From NCBI RefSeq assembly GCF_003061025.1, contig NZ_QAIL01000136.1, positions 1-49,967 of the forward strand: DNA of 49,967 bases. The letters are read 5' to 3'. This document shows, in pieces, positions 1 to 7,929 of the stretch. The notes under the pieces were generated by a model that saw only the letters and a program-made list of their open reading frames with translations, did no database searches and was not told the DNA's origin. This stretch comes from Pedobacter sp. HMWF019. GTDB lineage: Bacteria; Bacteroidota; Bacteroidia; Sphingobacteriales; Sphingobacteriaceae. Numbering within the stretch: position 1 is the stretch's first letter; the number at the start of each line of letters is the position of its first letter. The position numbers were made by a program, and so were the translations under genes.

Positions 1-1
1 G

Positions 2-850
2 ATGAAAACAACCTTAAAAGCATCCCTTCTTGTGCTTCTTGCAGTATCCCTAAATGCTGAACTTAAGGCACAAGGTGTAAAAATTCCACAGGCCAGTAGT
101 GGACAAACCATCACACAGGATTTTGGTTTAGGCAAAATAACCATCAGTTACTCCCGCCCAAATGTGAAAGGCAGAAAGATCTTTGGAGGTCTGGAATTGT
201 ATGGTAATGTATGGCGTACTGGTGCAAACAGCGCTACGGTAATTAAATTTACAGATGATGTTACTTTTGAAGGTAAACCGGTTCCTGCTGGCGATTATGA
301 ACTTTTCACTGTTCCGGGTAAGGACGAGTGGACGGTAATCCTCAATAAAATGTCAAAACAATGGGGCGCTTATGAATATAAAGAGTCTGAAGACTTATTG
401 AGGGTTAAGGTAAAACCAGTAGCTTTAAAAGATAAAGTAGAAACCTTCACCATACAGCTGGCCAATGTATATCCAACCAAGGCTCAGTTACAATTACAAT
501 GGGAAAACACTTCGGTGAGTGTGAACCTGACCACTGATGTAGATACTAAAGTAATGGCAAGTATTGATGAGGCCATGAAAGGGGAGAAAAAACCTTATTT
601 CTCTGCTGCACAATATTACTATGAAAATGGTAAAGATCTGAACAAGGCTCTGGAATGGATGAATGCGGCAGAAGCTGCAGATCAAAAAGGCCCGTGGATC
701 AGGTTATGGAAAGGCCGTGTGCAGTTAAAAATGGGTGATAAAAAAGGTGCAGCTGCTAGTGCAGAAGCCGGACTTAAACTGGCAAAAGAATCAAACAATG
801 AAGAATATGTAAGATTGAATTCAGCATTATTGGCTGAAGCGAAGAAATAA
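2..850 (+). CDS. DUF2911 domain secreted protein
   Basis: Secreted protein of 282 residues whose function is not established. Residues 1-23 form a signal peptide ending at about KAQG. Residues 25-175 match the DUF2911 family by its typical blocks (the SRPNVKGRKIFG segment, the YGNVWRTGAN segment and the PAGDYELFTVPG segment). The C-terminal third (about 185-280) is alpha-helical and TPR-like, as in many Bacteroidota DUF2911 proteins. The ATG at base 2 is taken as the start because the signal peptide begins there; anything upstream lies outside the window. It is the only convincing plus-strand gene and converges on the symporter gene across a shared terminator. The family assignment is from memory of the motifs. 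Confidence 0.85.
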   Translation: MKTTLKASLLVLLAVSLNAELKAQGVKIPQASSGQTITQDFGLGKITISYSRPNVKGRKIFGGLELYGNVWRTGANSATVIKFTDDVTFEGKPVPAGDYELFTVPGKDEWTVILNKMSKQWGAYEYKESEDLLRVKVKPVALKDKVETFTIQLANVYPTKAQLQLQWENTSVSVNLTTDVDTKVMASIDEAMKGEKKPYFSAAQYYYENGKDLNKALEWMNAAEAADQKGPWIRLWKGRVQLKMGDKKGAAASAEAGLKLAKESNNEEYVRLNSALLAEAKK

Positions 851-867
851 TTCCTCTATCTTCTTTT

Positions 868-899
868 AAAAGGGCGGCCTTCAGGGCTGCCCTTTTTTA
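868..899. terminator. Bidirectional intrinsic terminator
   Basis: A 12-bp stem (868-879 with 885-896, one G-T wobble) with a 5-base loop, flanked by an A-run on the left and a T-run on the right, so it can terminate transcripts from both sides. It serves the DUF2911 gene (+) and the symporter gene (-). The symporter stop codon (883-881) lies in the loop, so the last codons of that gene form one arm of the stem. Confidence 0.85.
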
Positions 900-2587
900 T
901 GTTGTACGGGTTTAAGTATCTGCTGAAGAAGAAGACTGATAACCACCACCAGCAAACAGCCGATGACATTGAGCCATAAATAAGCCACCACCTTGTAGTA
1001 ACCGCAAACACAAACCGCTATTTCGGTTAGAATAGCAGCTATAAAGACCGCTCTTCCATCCACTTTTTTCAAATAAAAGGCCACTAAAAACACCCCGAGA
1101 ATTGTTCCGTAAATATAAGATCCCAGAATGTTCACCGCTTCGATTAGATTGCCGATCTTACTGGCATATAAAGCCATCAGAATACATACGCCACCCCATA
1201 AAATAGTTGCCCATCTGGAAGCATTGAGGTATTGCTGATCTGTTGCTTGTTTGTTGATCAATCTTTTATAGATATCAATTACACTTGTTGAAGCCAGAGA
1301 ATTTAAAGCGCTGGCCGTAGATCCCATAGAAGCCAGGAAAATAATCGCGATCAGCAAACCAATTAAGCCTTTTGGAAGGTATTTGGTTACAAAGCTTAGA
1401 AAGATATAATTGTTGTCATTGATATCGGCCTTAGGGTCATTTTTCAGCATCAGGTCTGTAGCCTTTTTCCGGACACTTTTGGCCTGTTCATCGGCTTCCT
1501 TCAAAACGATACGCTGCTGGTCTATCCGAACCTGATCTTTCTGATCAAGAGCGGTTTCCAATTGCTGGAGTTCGTGCTGCTTCCGGTTAAAAATATCAGT
1601 ATATTCTGCTTCAATTTGCTTCAGTTCTGGTTGATAACTGCTGTTTTGCAACTTATTCAATTCAAAACTATTAAAGAATACCGGAGGACGGTTATATTGA
1701 TAAAAGGCAAAGACCAATACTCCGATCAGAAGGATCAGGAACTGCATCGGGATTTTGACCAGTCCATTCATCAGCAACCCCATACGGCTCTGTCCTATGG
1801 AGGAGCCGGTAAGGTAACGCCCTACCTGGCTTTGATCGGTACCAAAGTAAGAGAGCTGCAGGAAAAAGCCGCCAATCAGGCCACTCCAAACCGTATACTG
1901 ATTATTCCAGTCAAATTTAAAATCGATGGCATTGGTCCGCCCCATTTTACCGGCAATACTGATGGCTTTGCCCAAGCCTACACTGGCAGGCAACAAATGT
2001 ACAACCACTACACCGGCAGCGAAAAGACCACAGAAAATAATGGTCATTTGCAGCATTTGTGTGTAAGAAACGGCTTTGGTTCCTCCGTAAACGGTATAGA
2101 AGATAACCAGGCCACCGATAAATATAGTTGTATAAGTCGTATTGATGTTCAGTATGGTAGAGAGTATAATGGAGGGGGCATAAATGGTAATTCCTGTAGA
2201 GAGACCCCGCTGAATAAGAAAAAGAAAGGCGGTTAAGGCCCGGGTATTTAAATCAAAACGCTGCTCCAGATACTCGTAGGCGGTATAGACCTTTAAGCGA
2301 TGAAATATAGGCACAAAGGTGATGCACAAGACAATCATTGCCAGGGGCAAACCAAAATAGAACTGTACAAAACTCATTCCGGTAGAGTAAGCCAGGCCGG
2401 GTGCAGAAAGAAAAGTAATGGCACTGGCTTGTGTAGCCATCACCGAAAGGCAAACGCTATACCAGGGCATACTTTGATTGCCCAGCAGATACCCCTGGAT
2501 GTTTTGAGCACCACGGCTCTTGTACACCCCATAAACCACAATGGCCAATAAGGTACAGATCAGTACTGCCCAGTCGAGGTTACTCAT
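881..2587 (-). CDS. Sodium:solute symporter family protein
   Basis: Inner-membrane secondary transporter of the SSS (solute:sodium symporter) family, 568 residues, with about 13 hydrophobic segments starting at residue 5. The family-typical stretches at 33-65 (LLGNQSMPWYSVCLSVMATQ) and 245-262 (SYFGTDQSQVGRYLTG) are visible. A strongly charged, probably coiled-coil insertion of about 70 residues (318-390) separates two membrane segments. The substrate cannot be told from sequence; sugar or amino-sugar uptake would fit. The start ATG overlaps the stop of the upstream 43-residue gene as ATGA, so translation is probably coupled. It is the last gene of the PIG-L deacetylase operon. Confidence 0.9.
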   Translation of the reverse strand: MSNLDWAVLICTLLAIVVYGVYKSRGAQNIQGYLLGNQSMPWYSVCLSVMATQASAITFLSAPGLAYSTGMSFVQFYFGLPLAMIVLCITFVPIFHRLKVYTAYEYLEQRFDLNTRALTAFLFLIQRGLSTGITIYAPSIILSTILNINTTYTTIFIGGLVIFYTVYGGTKAVSYTQMLQMTIIFCGLFAAGVVVVHLLPASVGLGKAISIAGKMGRTNAIDFKFDWNNQYTVWSGLIGGFFLQLSYFGTDQSQVGRYLTGSSIGQSRMGLLMNGLVKIPMQFLILLIGVLVFAFYQYNRPPVFFNSFELNKLQNSSYQPELKQIEAEYTDIFNRKQHELQQLETALDQKDQVRIDQQRIVLKEADEQAKSVRKKATDLMLKNDPKADINDNNYIFLSFVTKYLPKGLIGLLIAIIFLASMGSTASALNSLASTSVIDIYKRLINKQATDQQYLNASRWATILWGGVCILMALYASKIGNLIEAVNILGSYIYGTILGVFLVAFYLKKVDGRAVFIAAILTEIAVCVCGYYKVVAYLWLNVIGCLLVVVISLLLQQILKPVQHKKGQP

Positions 2588-2715
2588 TCAAAGTATTTTG
2601 TAAAAAGGTAAAACAAAAGGATAAGTACCCCCAACCAGAGAATCAGCAGCCGGTAAAACTGCTGCCAGCTTTTTACAAAGGGCGGCAGTTCGGGGTCTTT
2701 TTGGGGATCCTTCAT
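2584..2715 (-). CDS. Small single-pass membrane protein (43 aa)
   Basis: Short gene between the PIG-L deacetylase and the symporter. It encodes 43 residues: a charged, proline-rich N-terminus (MKDPQKDPELPPF), a helix with W17 and Y21, then one membrane segment (about 22-39) ending in KYFE. Its ATG overlaps the stop codon of the deacetylase gene (TAATG) and its TGA overlaps the symporter start (ATGA). The reading frame therefore fills the gap exactly, which strongly supports it being real. I do not recognise a family. By position it may be an accessory subunit of the symporter; that is inference. Confidence 0.75.
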   Translation of the reverse strand: MKDPQKDPELPPFVKSWQQFYRLLILWLGVLILLFYLFTKYFE

Positions 2716-5165
2716 TATTTGGTATTTTGGTTTGAAATTAAATTGACCAGCAATCGGTATGCTCCTGGTACACCTGCAGGAAGTTCACGGTAAAAGACCA
2801 GACCGGAATAGACGTATTTGCCTTTACCATAACTGGCCACCAGCAGAGATCCGTTGGAGGGATTTTCTCCGGTGTCGTTCATAGACAGTACTACGGTATA
2901 TTTGGGATCGATATCTGTGGCAAAATAAATACCACGCTCCTGCACCCAGCCGTCAAAGTCTTTGGCGGTGATTTTATTCGGATAGTTGAGCACCTGGTGC
3001 TCTGGTGCAAGGAAAGTGACTTTAGCATCTTCTTCGGTAACCCGGTCTCTTGTGAGCTTAAAAGGATATGGCCCCAGGTCGTTGATCTTCAAAGGACTGT
3101 TTACATTGTACTGGATCATCAATGTACCTCCTGTTTCTACATATTTGAGCAGTTTAGGCTGCATAGCTTTTACCTGGTCATTGATGTTGTACAGCCGTAC
3201 TCCGGTAATGATGGCGTCAAAGCCGGAAAGATCGGTATTGAGCACTTCATGATCAGAGAGCAGCGTCACTTCATAGCCAATCTGTTTTAAAGACTGAGGA
3301 ATCAGATCGCCCGCTCCGGCAATATAGCCAATCTTTTTACCAGAGATCTTCAGATCTACTTGCTCTACACGGGCTTCGGCTAAGGGAAATAAGGTTTGTA
3401 CGGGAATATGATCGTAATTGATGATGTGCAAGCCCCGGTTAAAGGTTTGCCCGCCGGTTTGTATTTTTAAAGAAAGTGTACCGCTTCCAGTAGATCCTGC
3501 TGGGGTAACGGTGAAATTAACGAGTTCCTGATCACCTTTTGCGGCCAGGTTGAAGTCGATCTTCTCTGGCGACACTTTCCATCCTCCGGGAACCACTGGA
3601 ATCAGGGTGCCCTGGCTCCCATCTTTAAAGCTGTTGAGTTGTACAGCAAAATTCCGGGGCTGGTTGCCATTAAACACATAGGCTTTTTCTGCCAGGGTAG
3701 CGGTAACCGGAGGGGCAATCACCAATGGCTGATAAATTTCTCCTTTTACCGGATCGGTGTATTTATAGACTACCGGCCGGTCGAAGCTGATGATTTTTCC
3801 TTCGATATTAAAATTGAAGGTGATCTTTGGCAAGTTGGGGTTTTCAGGGTAGCCAATTAGTAAGGGGTCGTTAATGGTATAGGTGCCAATGGCGTGTTTC
3901 TCTGCCAGCCAATAGGGTTGCGATAGCTGATCTGCAGAAATTTTGCTCTGTATATTAATGATCTGATTGCTCTGGGCTGCTGGTGGCGGGGCCACTAAAT
4001 CTGACACCTCGGAAAGTACGATGGAATTTCCCGGACGGATGAGGATTTGCGAATTCACAGGAATGGATTCTTTTAAGGCATATTGAGCTTGCTTAGCATA
4101 GCTTTCGAACCAAAGCCCTGAAGCAGCGACCAGAAGTTCTTTGATCTTTTTTATCTTTTCTGTTTTCCAATAGTCGTCTGATAATTTTTCAGCTGCTGTA
4201 AGGATTCTGACCAGGGCTGGTACAGATTTGGAAGGATCGGTAAGCTGGTAAGCCGCATTGGCTTCCTGGATCAGGCGACTGATCTCCTGCCCGTCTTTAA
4301 CACGTGTCCAGGTTTGGTCTATACCTTCAAAAAGATCCTGTTTAGCCGCGGCACCAGCCACCGGGCTAAAATATTCTATGGCCGGCCCGCGCTGTTTAGC
4401 GGAGCCAAAGCCCTGGCTCTTATGGTTGGATCTGCTTTCGGCTGCAATTTCTCCATAACCTTTGCCTAGTAGCGGGTTAAAACTGCCTACATCTATTTTA
4501 AGCTGGTCATCAGCAGTGGTATTGTTGCCCCCGAAATTGAAGGTATTCCAAACCAGGCGTTTGGCCTGCCAGATCTTTACATATTTAAGTTGTTCGGGAA
4601 ATTGTTTTGGATCGGCAGCAGCACTGAAGGCTTCACGGGCAAGAATAGCAGAAGCAGAATGATGTCCATGTCCCGCTCTTGCATCTTCAGGGAAACGGGT
4701 AATAATTACATCTGGTCTGAATTTACGGATCACCCAGACCACATCGCCCAGGATTTGCTGTTTGCCCCATATTTTAAAACTTTCTTCAGGGTTCTTTGAA
4801 AAGCCAAAATCATTGGCTCTGGTAAAAAACTGTTCTGCGCCGTCGGTGCGTCTTGCAGCCAGGAGTTCCTGTGTACGGATCAGACCGAGCAAATCGGCTT
4901 GTTCATTTCCGATCAGGTTCTGCCCTCCGTCTCCCCTGGTGAGAGACAGATAGCCGGTCCTCAACTTACGGCCTTTGGCCAGGTAAGCCAGCAGGCGGGT
5001 GTTTTCATCATCGGGGTGTGCGGCAATATATAAAACACTGCCCACCACATTCAGGGCTTCGAGCCCTTGCTTGATCTCGCCCGCAGGGAGTTGAGTAGAG
5101 GTTTGTGCTTTAAGAAAAAACGGGGTTGCAAAAATAAGCAGCAATAAAGAAGCCCTAAGTTTCAT
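2715..5165 (-). CDS. Secreted PIG-L family deacetylase with GATase1-like domain
   Basis: Predicted zinc-dependent N-deacetylase of the PIG-L/LmbE family, 816 residues, exported by a signal peptide (1-20, cleavage after LKA). The PIG-L domain covers about 40-280, with the zinc and catalytic motif AHPDDE at 49-54 and the second zinc motif HGHHSAS at 166-172. The middle is beta-rich, and the C-terminal part (about 600-810) resembles a class I glutamine amidotransferase-like/ThuA-like fold, in which no catalytic Cys is evident. The family removes acetyl groups from N-acetylglucosamine-type substrates; this member's substrate is unknown. The start codon lies inside the arm of a 16-bp inverted repeat. 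It is coupled by TAATG to the downstream small gene. Confidence 0.88.
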   Translation of the reverse strand: MKLRASLLLLIFATPFFLKAQTSTQLPAGEIKQGLEALNVVGSVLYIAAHPDDENTRLLAYLAKGRKLRTGYLSLTRGDGGQNLIGNEQADLLGLIRTQELLAARRTDGAEQFFTRANDFGFSKNPEESFKIWGKQQILGDVVWVIRKFRPDVIITRFPEDARAGHGHHSASAILAREAFSAAADPKQFPEQLKYVKIWQAKRLVWNTFNFGGNNTTADDQLKIDVGSFNPLLGKGYGEIAAESRSNHKSQGFGSAKQRGPAIEYFSPVAGAAAKQDLFEGIDQTWTRVKDGQEISRLIQEANAAYQLTDPSKSVPALVRILTAAEKLSDDYWKTEKIKKIKELLVAASGLWFESYAKQAQYALKESIPVNSQILIRPGNSIVLSEVSDLVAPPPAAQSNQIINIQSKISADQLSQPYWLAEKHAIGTYTINDPLLIGYPENPNLPKITFNFNIEGKIISFDRPVVYKYTDPVKGEIYQPLVIAPPVTATLAEKAYVFNGNQPRNFAVQLNSFKDGSQGTLIPVVPGGWKVSPEKIDFNLAAKGDQELVNFTVTPAGSTGSGTLSLKIQTGGQTFNRGLHIINYDHIPVQTLFPLAEARVEQVDLKISGKKIGYIAGAGDLIPQSLKQIGYEVTLLSDHEVLNTDLSGFDAIITGVRLYNINDQVKAMQPKLLKYVETGGTLMIQYNVNSPLKINDLGPYPFKLTRDRVTEEDAKVTFLAPEHQVLNYPNKITAKDFDGWVQERGIYFATDIDPKYTVVLSMNDTGENPSNGSLLVASYGKGKYVYSGLVFYRELPAGVPGAYRLLVNLISNQNTK

Positions 5166-5215
5166 ATGTATAAGTTAATTTCCGAAATTAATCAATACCT
5201 ATGAAACTTAGGGCT
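5151..5215 (-). repeat. Nested inverted repeat covering the PIG-L start codon
   Basis: Perfect 16-bp inverted repeat (5151-5166 and 5200-5215) with a 33-base spacer that itself contains an AT-rich 8-bp inverted repeat (5175-5182 and 5184-5191). In the minus-strand transcript the outer stem pairs codons 1-5 of the deacetylase gene, AUG included, with the sequence just upstream. It could block translation initiation, or act as a DNA operator. The regulatory role is inferred; the repeats are seen directly. Confidence 0.7.
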
Positions 5216-5228
5216 CCCTTCAAATATT

Positions 5229-5834
5229 TTACAAGAGAATTTTACTGCTGATTTCTTTGTCTATGGTAATAAATCCAGGATACTTGATGATTGCTCCTGC
5301 AACTTTAATGCTTGGTCTGATCTTTAAGGTAACAATTCCCTTTTTTTCCGGTCCTCCATTCCTGGCTTTTAAAAAGCCGGTGATGCTTTCCATGGTCTTG
5401 CTGTTGGAGATAAAAGGATAGATATTGGCGGTCATATTTACCGGCACTACAGTCGATTGTCCGGAGTTTACTTCTACACTTTGATTTACAAAACCATTGG
5501 AAATCTCTTCCTGGTTGATCAGGATCTTATATTCAAATTCATTGATGGAGGCATCGCTGGAAGTTGGATTGGTGATCTCAAGGTTCAGTTTGGCCCTTAG
5601 GGGGATATCCCGTCTCAAAAGTCCAAGTGCCAGGCCGGGCAAGCTTCCAATGTTAATGTTCTGATCGCTGATCAGGCTTTTAATGTCTGTTCCAGCAATG
5701 GAGATCTGGTCGGCGGATACGATCCTGTAGGTGCATTTTTCAAGTGCTTTGATCTGCTGGGCTTGTTTATTGAGGCCACATCCGGATATAGATATAGTGA
5801 TTGCCATCAGGCAAAATAATGCGAGTTTCTTCAT
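5229..5834 (-). CDS. LEA14-like (LEA type 2) lipoprotein
   Basis: Lipoprotein of 201 residues with a lipobox ending at C19 (ISISGC). Residues 35-190 show the alternating beta pattern of LEA type 2/WHy domains: LRAKLNLEITNPTSSD, then NEFEYKILINQEEISNG, then a threonine/valine-rich strand series. The domain is widespread in bacterial envelope proteins and is linked to stress tolerance, but no reaction is known. It lies 63 bases upstream of the PIG-L gene and 44 bases downstream of doxX, all on the same strand, so it may be in one transcript with either neighbour. Confidence 0.75.
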   Translation of the reverse strand: MKKLALFCLMAITISISGCGLNKQAQQIKALEKCTYRIVSADQISIAGTDIKSLISDQNINIGSLPGLALGLLRRDIPLRAKLNLEITNPTSSDASINEFEYKILINQEEISNGFVNQSVEVNSGQSTVVPVNMTANIYPFISNSKTMESITGFLKARNGGPEKKGIVTLKIRPSIKVAGAIIKYPGFITIDKEISSKILL

Positions 5835-5878
5835 AATGCTATAACGGCTAATTTTTAGAAATGATATGTTTGGATAAA

Positions 5879-6307
5879 TTAACGTCTTCTGCCTGGTTTT
5901 TTACCGATCAGGGCATCTACGCTGTATCTGCCTGCGCCCGAAAACAGCAGGAATATATACACGATCAGGTAGTGACAGGCAAGTTCTTTTTTGGCGAAGG
6001 CATCGGGTGCATGTATAATGAAAATGGCAACAACCATGGTAACGATTAAGGGAATCACTGCCAGACGGGTTGCCAGACCAAACAGCAACAGCACTGAACA
6101 GCCTACTTCTGCAAAGACGGTGAGGAAGAAAGAAAGTTTTTCGCCCAGCCCCAAAGGGTCTCCAAACTGAATTGGGGCACCGCTAAGTACTGGATTTATT
6201 TTACTCAGACCATGGGTCAGCATAAAGGCGGCTATACCTATTCTCAGGAGTAAAAGTGCAAAATCAAGGCTTTGGTGATTGTAGTTGGTGTTAAAAATTC
6301 TCCTCAT
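5879..6307 (-). CDS. DoxX family membrane protein
   Basis: Small integral membrane protein of 142 residues with four hydrophobic segments, matching the DoxX family: the N-terminal LLLLRIGIAAFMLTHGLSKI segment, the GLGEKLSFFLTVFAEVGCS segment and the final GAGRYSVDALI motif. DoxX proteins are named from archaeal thiosulfate:quinone oxidoreductase; in bacteria their role is mostly undefined. It lies 50 bases downstream of a TetR gene, which probably regulates it. Confidence 0.87.
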   Translation of the reverse strand: MRRIFNTNYNHQSLDFALLLLRIGIAAFMLTHGLSKINPVLSGAPIQFGDPLGLGEKLSFFLTVFAEVGCSVLLLFGLATRLAVIPLIVTMVVAIFIIHAPDAFAKKELACHYLIVYIFLLFSGAGRYSVDALIGKKPGRRR

Positions 6308-6357
6308 TCTTCAGTTTATGTTAAAGGTATGAGTTGTAAATATATTATTTTTTGTGC

Positions 6358-6957
6358 TTAATCAACAAGAGCTTTGGTAAATCCAGCCATGGCATCTTGT
6401 ACAATCATCTTTTTGGTGACGTCTGGTTTTCCGCTTTCAATCATTTGTATGGATACCAATCCATGCAGAATGGACCAGTAGGTGTGGAATTTCAGGAAGT
6501 AATCGGCTTCTGGATTTTTGCTGCCTGCAATGGCTTCTTTTATAGTGGAGATCATCAGCGCCGTCATTTCCTGCAGTTCAGGAACTTTTTTGACGGTATC
6601 GCAAGCGGGAATGCCCAGGCCAAACATGAGTTGGTAATATTCTTTATTGTCGAAGGCGAAGTCCCAGTAGGCATCGCCCATAGCTGCAAGCTGCTGTGCA
6701 GGGTCTGTATGTGCTGTTTTGACTTCCCTCAGGGTTTCGGCCAGCTTTTCAAAGCCTTCTTTGGTAAATTCGAGCAGAATGGCTTCTTTGTTTTCGAAAT
6801 GGTTATAGATCACAGGGATGCTGTATTCTATGGCATCTGCAATTTTGCGGATAGACAGGGATTGCCAGCCGTCCGTGATCACCAGCTGCCAGGCAGCCTC
6901 CAGGATTCCTATCCTGATACTTTCTTTGTGACGTAGTTTGCGTTCGGCGATTCCCAT
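6358..6957 (-). CDS. TetR/AcrR family transcriptional regulator
   Basis: Cytoplasmic DNA-binding repressor of about 199 residues. The N-terminal helix-turn-helix is clear (ILEAAWQLVITDGWQSLSIR, then KIADAIEYSIPVIYNHFENK, then EAILLEF), and the rest is a helical ligand-binding domain with a conserved TetR_C-like core. The frame is open up to a TTG at 6987, but I choose the ATG at 6957 because the family normally begins a few residues before the first helix. The ligand is unknown. The downstream neighbour is doxX; auto-regulation from the 6958-7064 intergenic DNA is likely but no operator was recognised. Confidence 0.87.
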   Translation of the reverse strand: MGIAERKLRHKESIRIGILEAAWQLVITDGWQSLSIRKIADAIEYSIPVIYNHFENKEAILLEFTKEGFEKLAETLREVKTAHTDPAQQLAAMGDAYWDFAFDNKEYYQLMFGLGIPACDTVKKVPELQEMTALMISTIKEAIAGSKNPEADYFLKFHTYWSILHGLVSIQMIESGKPDVTKKMIVQDAMAGFTKALVD

Positions 6958-7064
6958 GCTTATTATTTTAGTTAACAGTGTTAGCAAAAATAAGTCTATT
7001 CATCAGATAAAAGAAATGATCTGCTGCAATCTGACTTTAGCTTAACAAAAAAGCTGTTTATGGC

Positions 7065-7718
7065 CTATGTATGGATATATCTAAAGGTTAAATTGATCCT
7101 TGGTGCCGACGCTCGGGCGAGCTTTGGTAAACGGTGTTCCCAGATTCTTTGGGTATCGCCACGCATTAGCAGCAGGCTGCCATGCTCAAGTTCAACGGAA
7201 ATGACGGGGAGCTTTTCCTTGTAGTTCCGGAACTGAAAGATACGCTGGGCTCCAAAACTGACTGATGCAATGATGGGGTATTCGCCAAGTTCTTTTTCAT
7301 TGTCTCTGTGCCAGCCCATGCTGTCTTTTTCATCACGGTAGTAATTGAGCAGGCAGGCATTAAAGGGGGCATTACATTTCTCTTCCACTTTTTGTTTGAT
7401 CTCTTTTAGTGCGGCCGTCCACATAGTGGCTTGCATGGTTAGCCCGGAGTAGGTATAGTTAATTTCCGGTCCTCCGTAAAAAGCGGTTAGCCTGGGTTGC
7501 ATCACTGTTTTTCCGAACATCTTAATGGGTTCCTGCTTCCAGAGGACTTCCTTTATTAAAGTGTCTAAATAGTTGTCACTGTCATCTTTTGGAAAGAAAT
7601 CCGGGAAGAAAAGCACTTCTGAAGGATGAGTAAGTACGTTGACATGTTCGCCGTAAACGAAAGGATCCATATTGAGCTGTTGAGTATTCAAAGTTACATG
7701 CTTTATTCCGGATTTCAT
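7065..7718 (-). CDS. AlkB-like 2OG-Fe(II) oxygenase
   Basis: Predicted alpha-ketoglutarate- and Fe(II)-dependent dioxygenase of the AlkB family, which repairs alkylated bases by oxidative demethylation. It is 217 residues long, usual for the family. The iron triad is visible as H137-x-D139 (GWHRDNE) and H195 (WEHRLPK); R207 and R213 in PRINLTFR are the 2-oxoglutarate-binding arginines. The nucleotide-recognition segment PRLTAFYG is at 75-82. It appears to be a stand-alone gene. The start could also be M17 (7670), since the first 16 residues look poorly conserved. Confidence 0.9.
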   Translation of the reverse strand: MKSGIKHVTLNTQQLNMDPFVYGEHVNVLTHPSEVLFFPDFFPKDDSDNYLDTLIKEVLWKQEPIKMFGKTVMQPRLTAFYGGPEINYTYSGLTMQATMWTAALKEIKQKVEEKCNAPFNACLLNYYRDEKDSMGWHRDNEKELGEYPIIASVSFGAQRIFQFRNYKEKLPVISVELEHGSLLLMRGDTQRIWEHRLPKLARASAPRINLTFRYIHT

Positions 7719-7751
7719 GTGGATGCCGGATATGGTGCCTGATCTGAAGAA

Positions 7752-7906
7752 TATGCAGGTTGCTTAGTTGAAAGGGTATGCATGTTGCTTATTTTAAAAA
7801 AAAGAACACGCTGCTCGAATGCTGCTTAAGCTTAAGCAGCCTTGAAGAAGATGTGCCAAAATTTTCACACCAGACAAGCCCTGCCAATTTTCACACCAGA
7901 CGAGCC
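7752..7906. repeat. Cluster of short direct repeats around a perfect palindrome
   Basis: The 7719-7929 gap between alkB and the histidine kinase gene holds three structures. A 15-base direct repeat with one mismatch lies at 7752-7766 and 7777-7791 (period 25). A perfect 20-bp palindrome without loop lies at 7821-7840 (centre TTAAGCTTAA). A second direct repeat of about 21 bases with one mismatch lies at 7860-7880 and 7886-7906 (period 26, core TTTTCACACCAGAC). No gene was seen here. Possible readings are an operator region or the decayed end of a mobile element. Confidence 0.6.
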
Positions 7907-7929
7907 TACCCAAAATCTCAAATAAAGAA

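Noticed and set aside
1562..2236. Long plus-strand frame (224 codons) opposite the symporter gene
   Set aside because: Composition follows the codon pattern of the symporter on the other strand, no family motif, no plausible start context.
6958..6987. TTG start giving a longer TetR protein
   Set aside because: The ten added residues have no counterpart in typical TetR N-termini; ATG at 6957 fits better.
7860..7906. Possible CRISPR repeats
   Set aside because: Only two copies, five bases apart, with no spacer array and no cas genes nearby.
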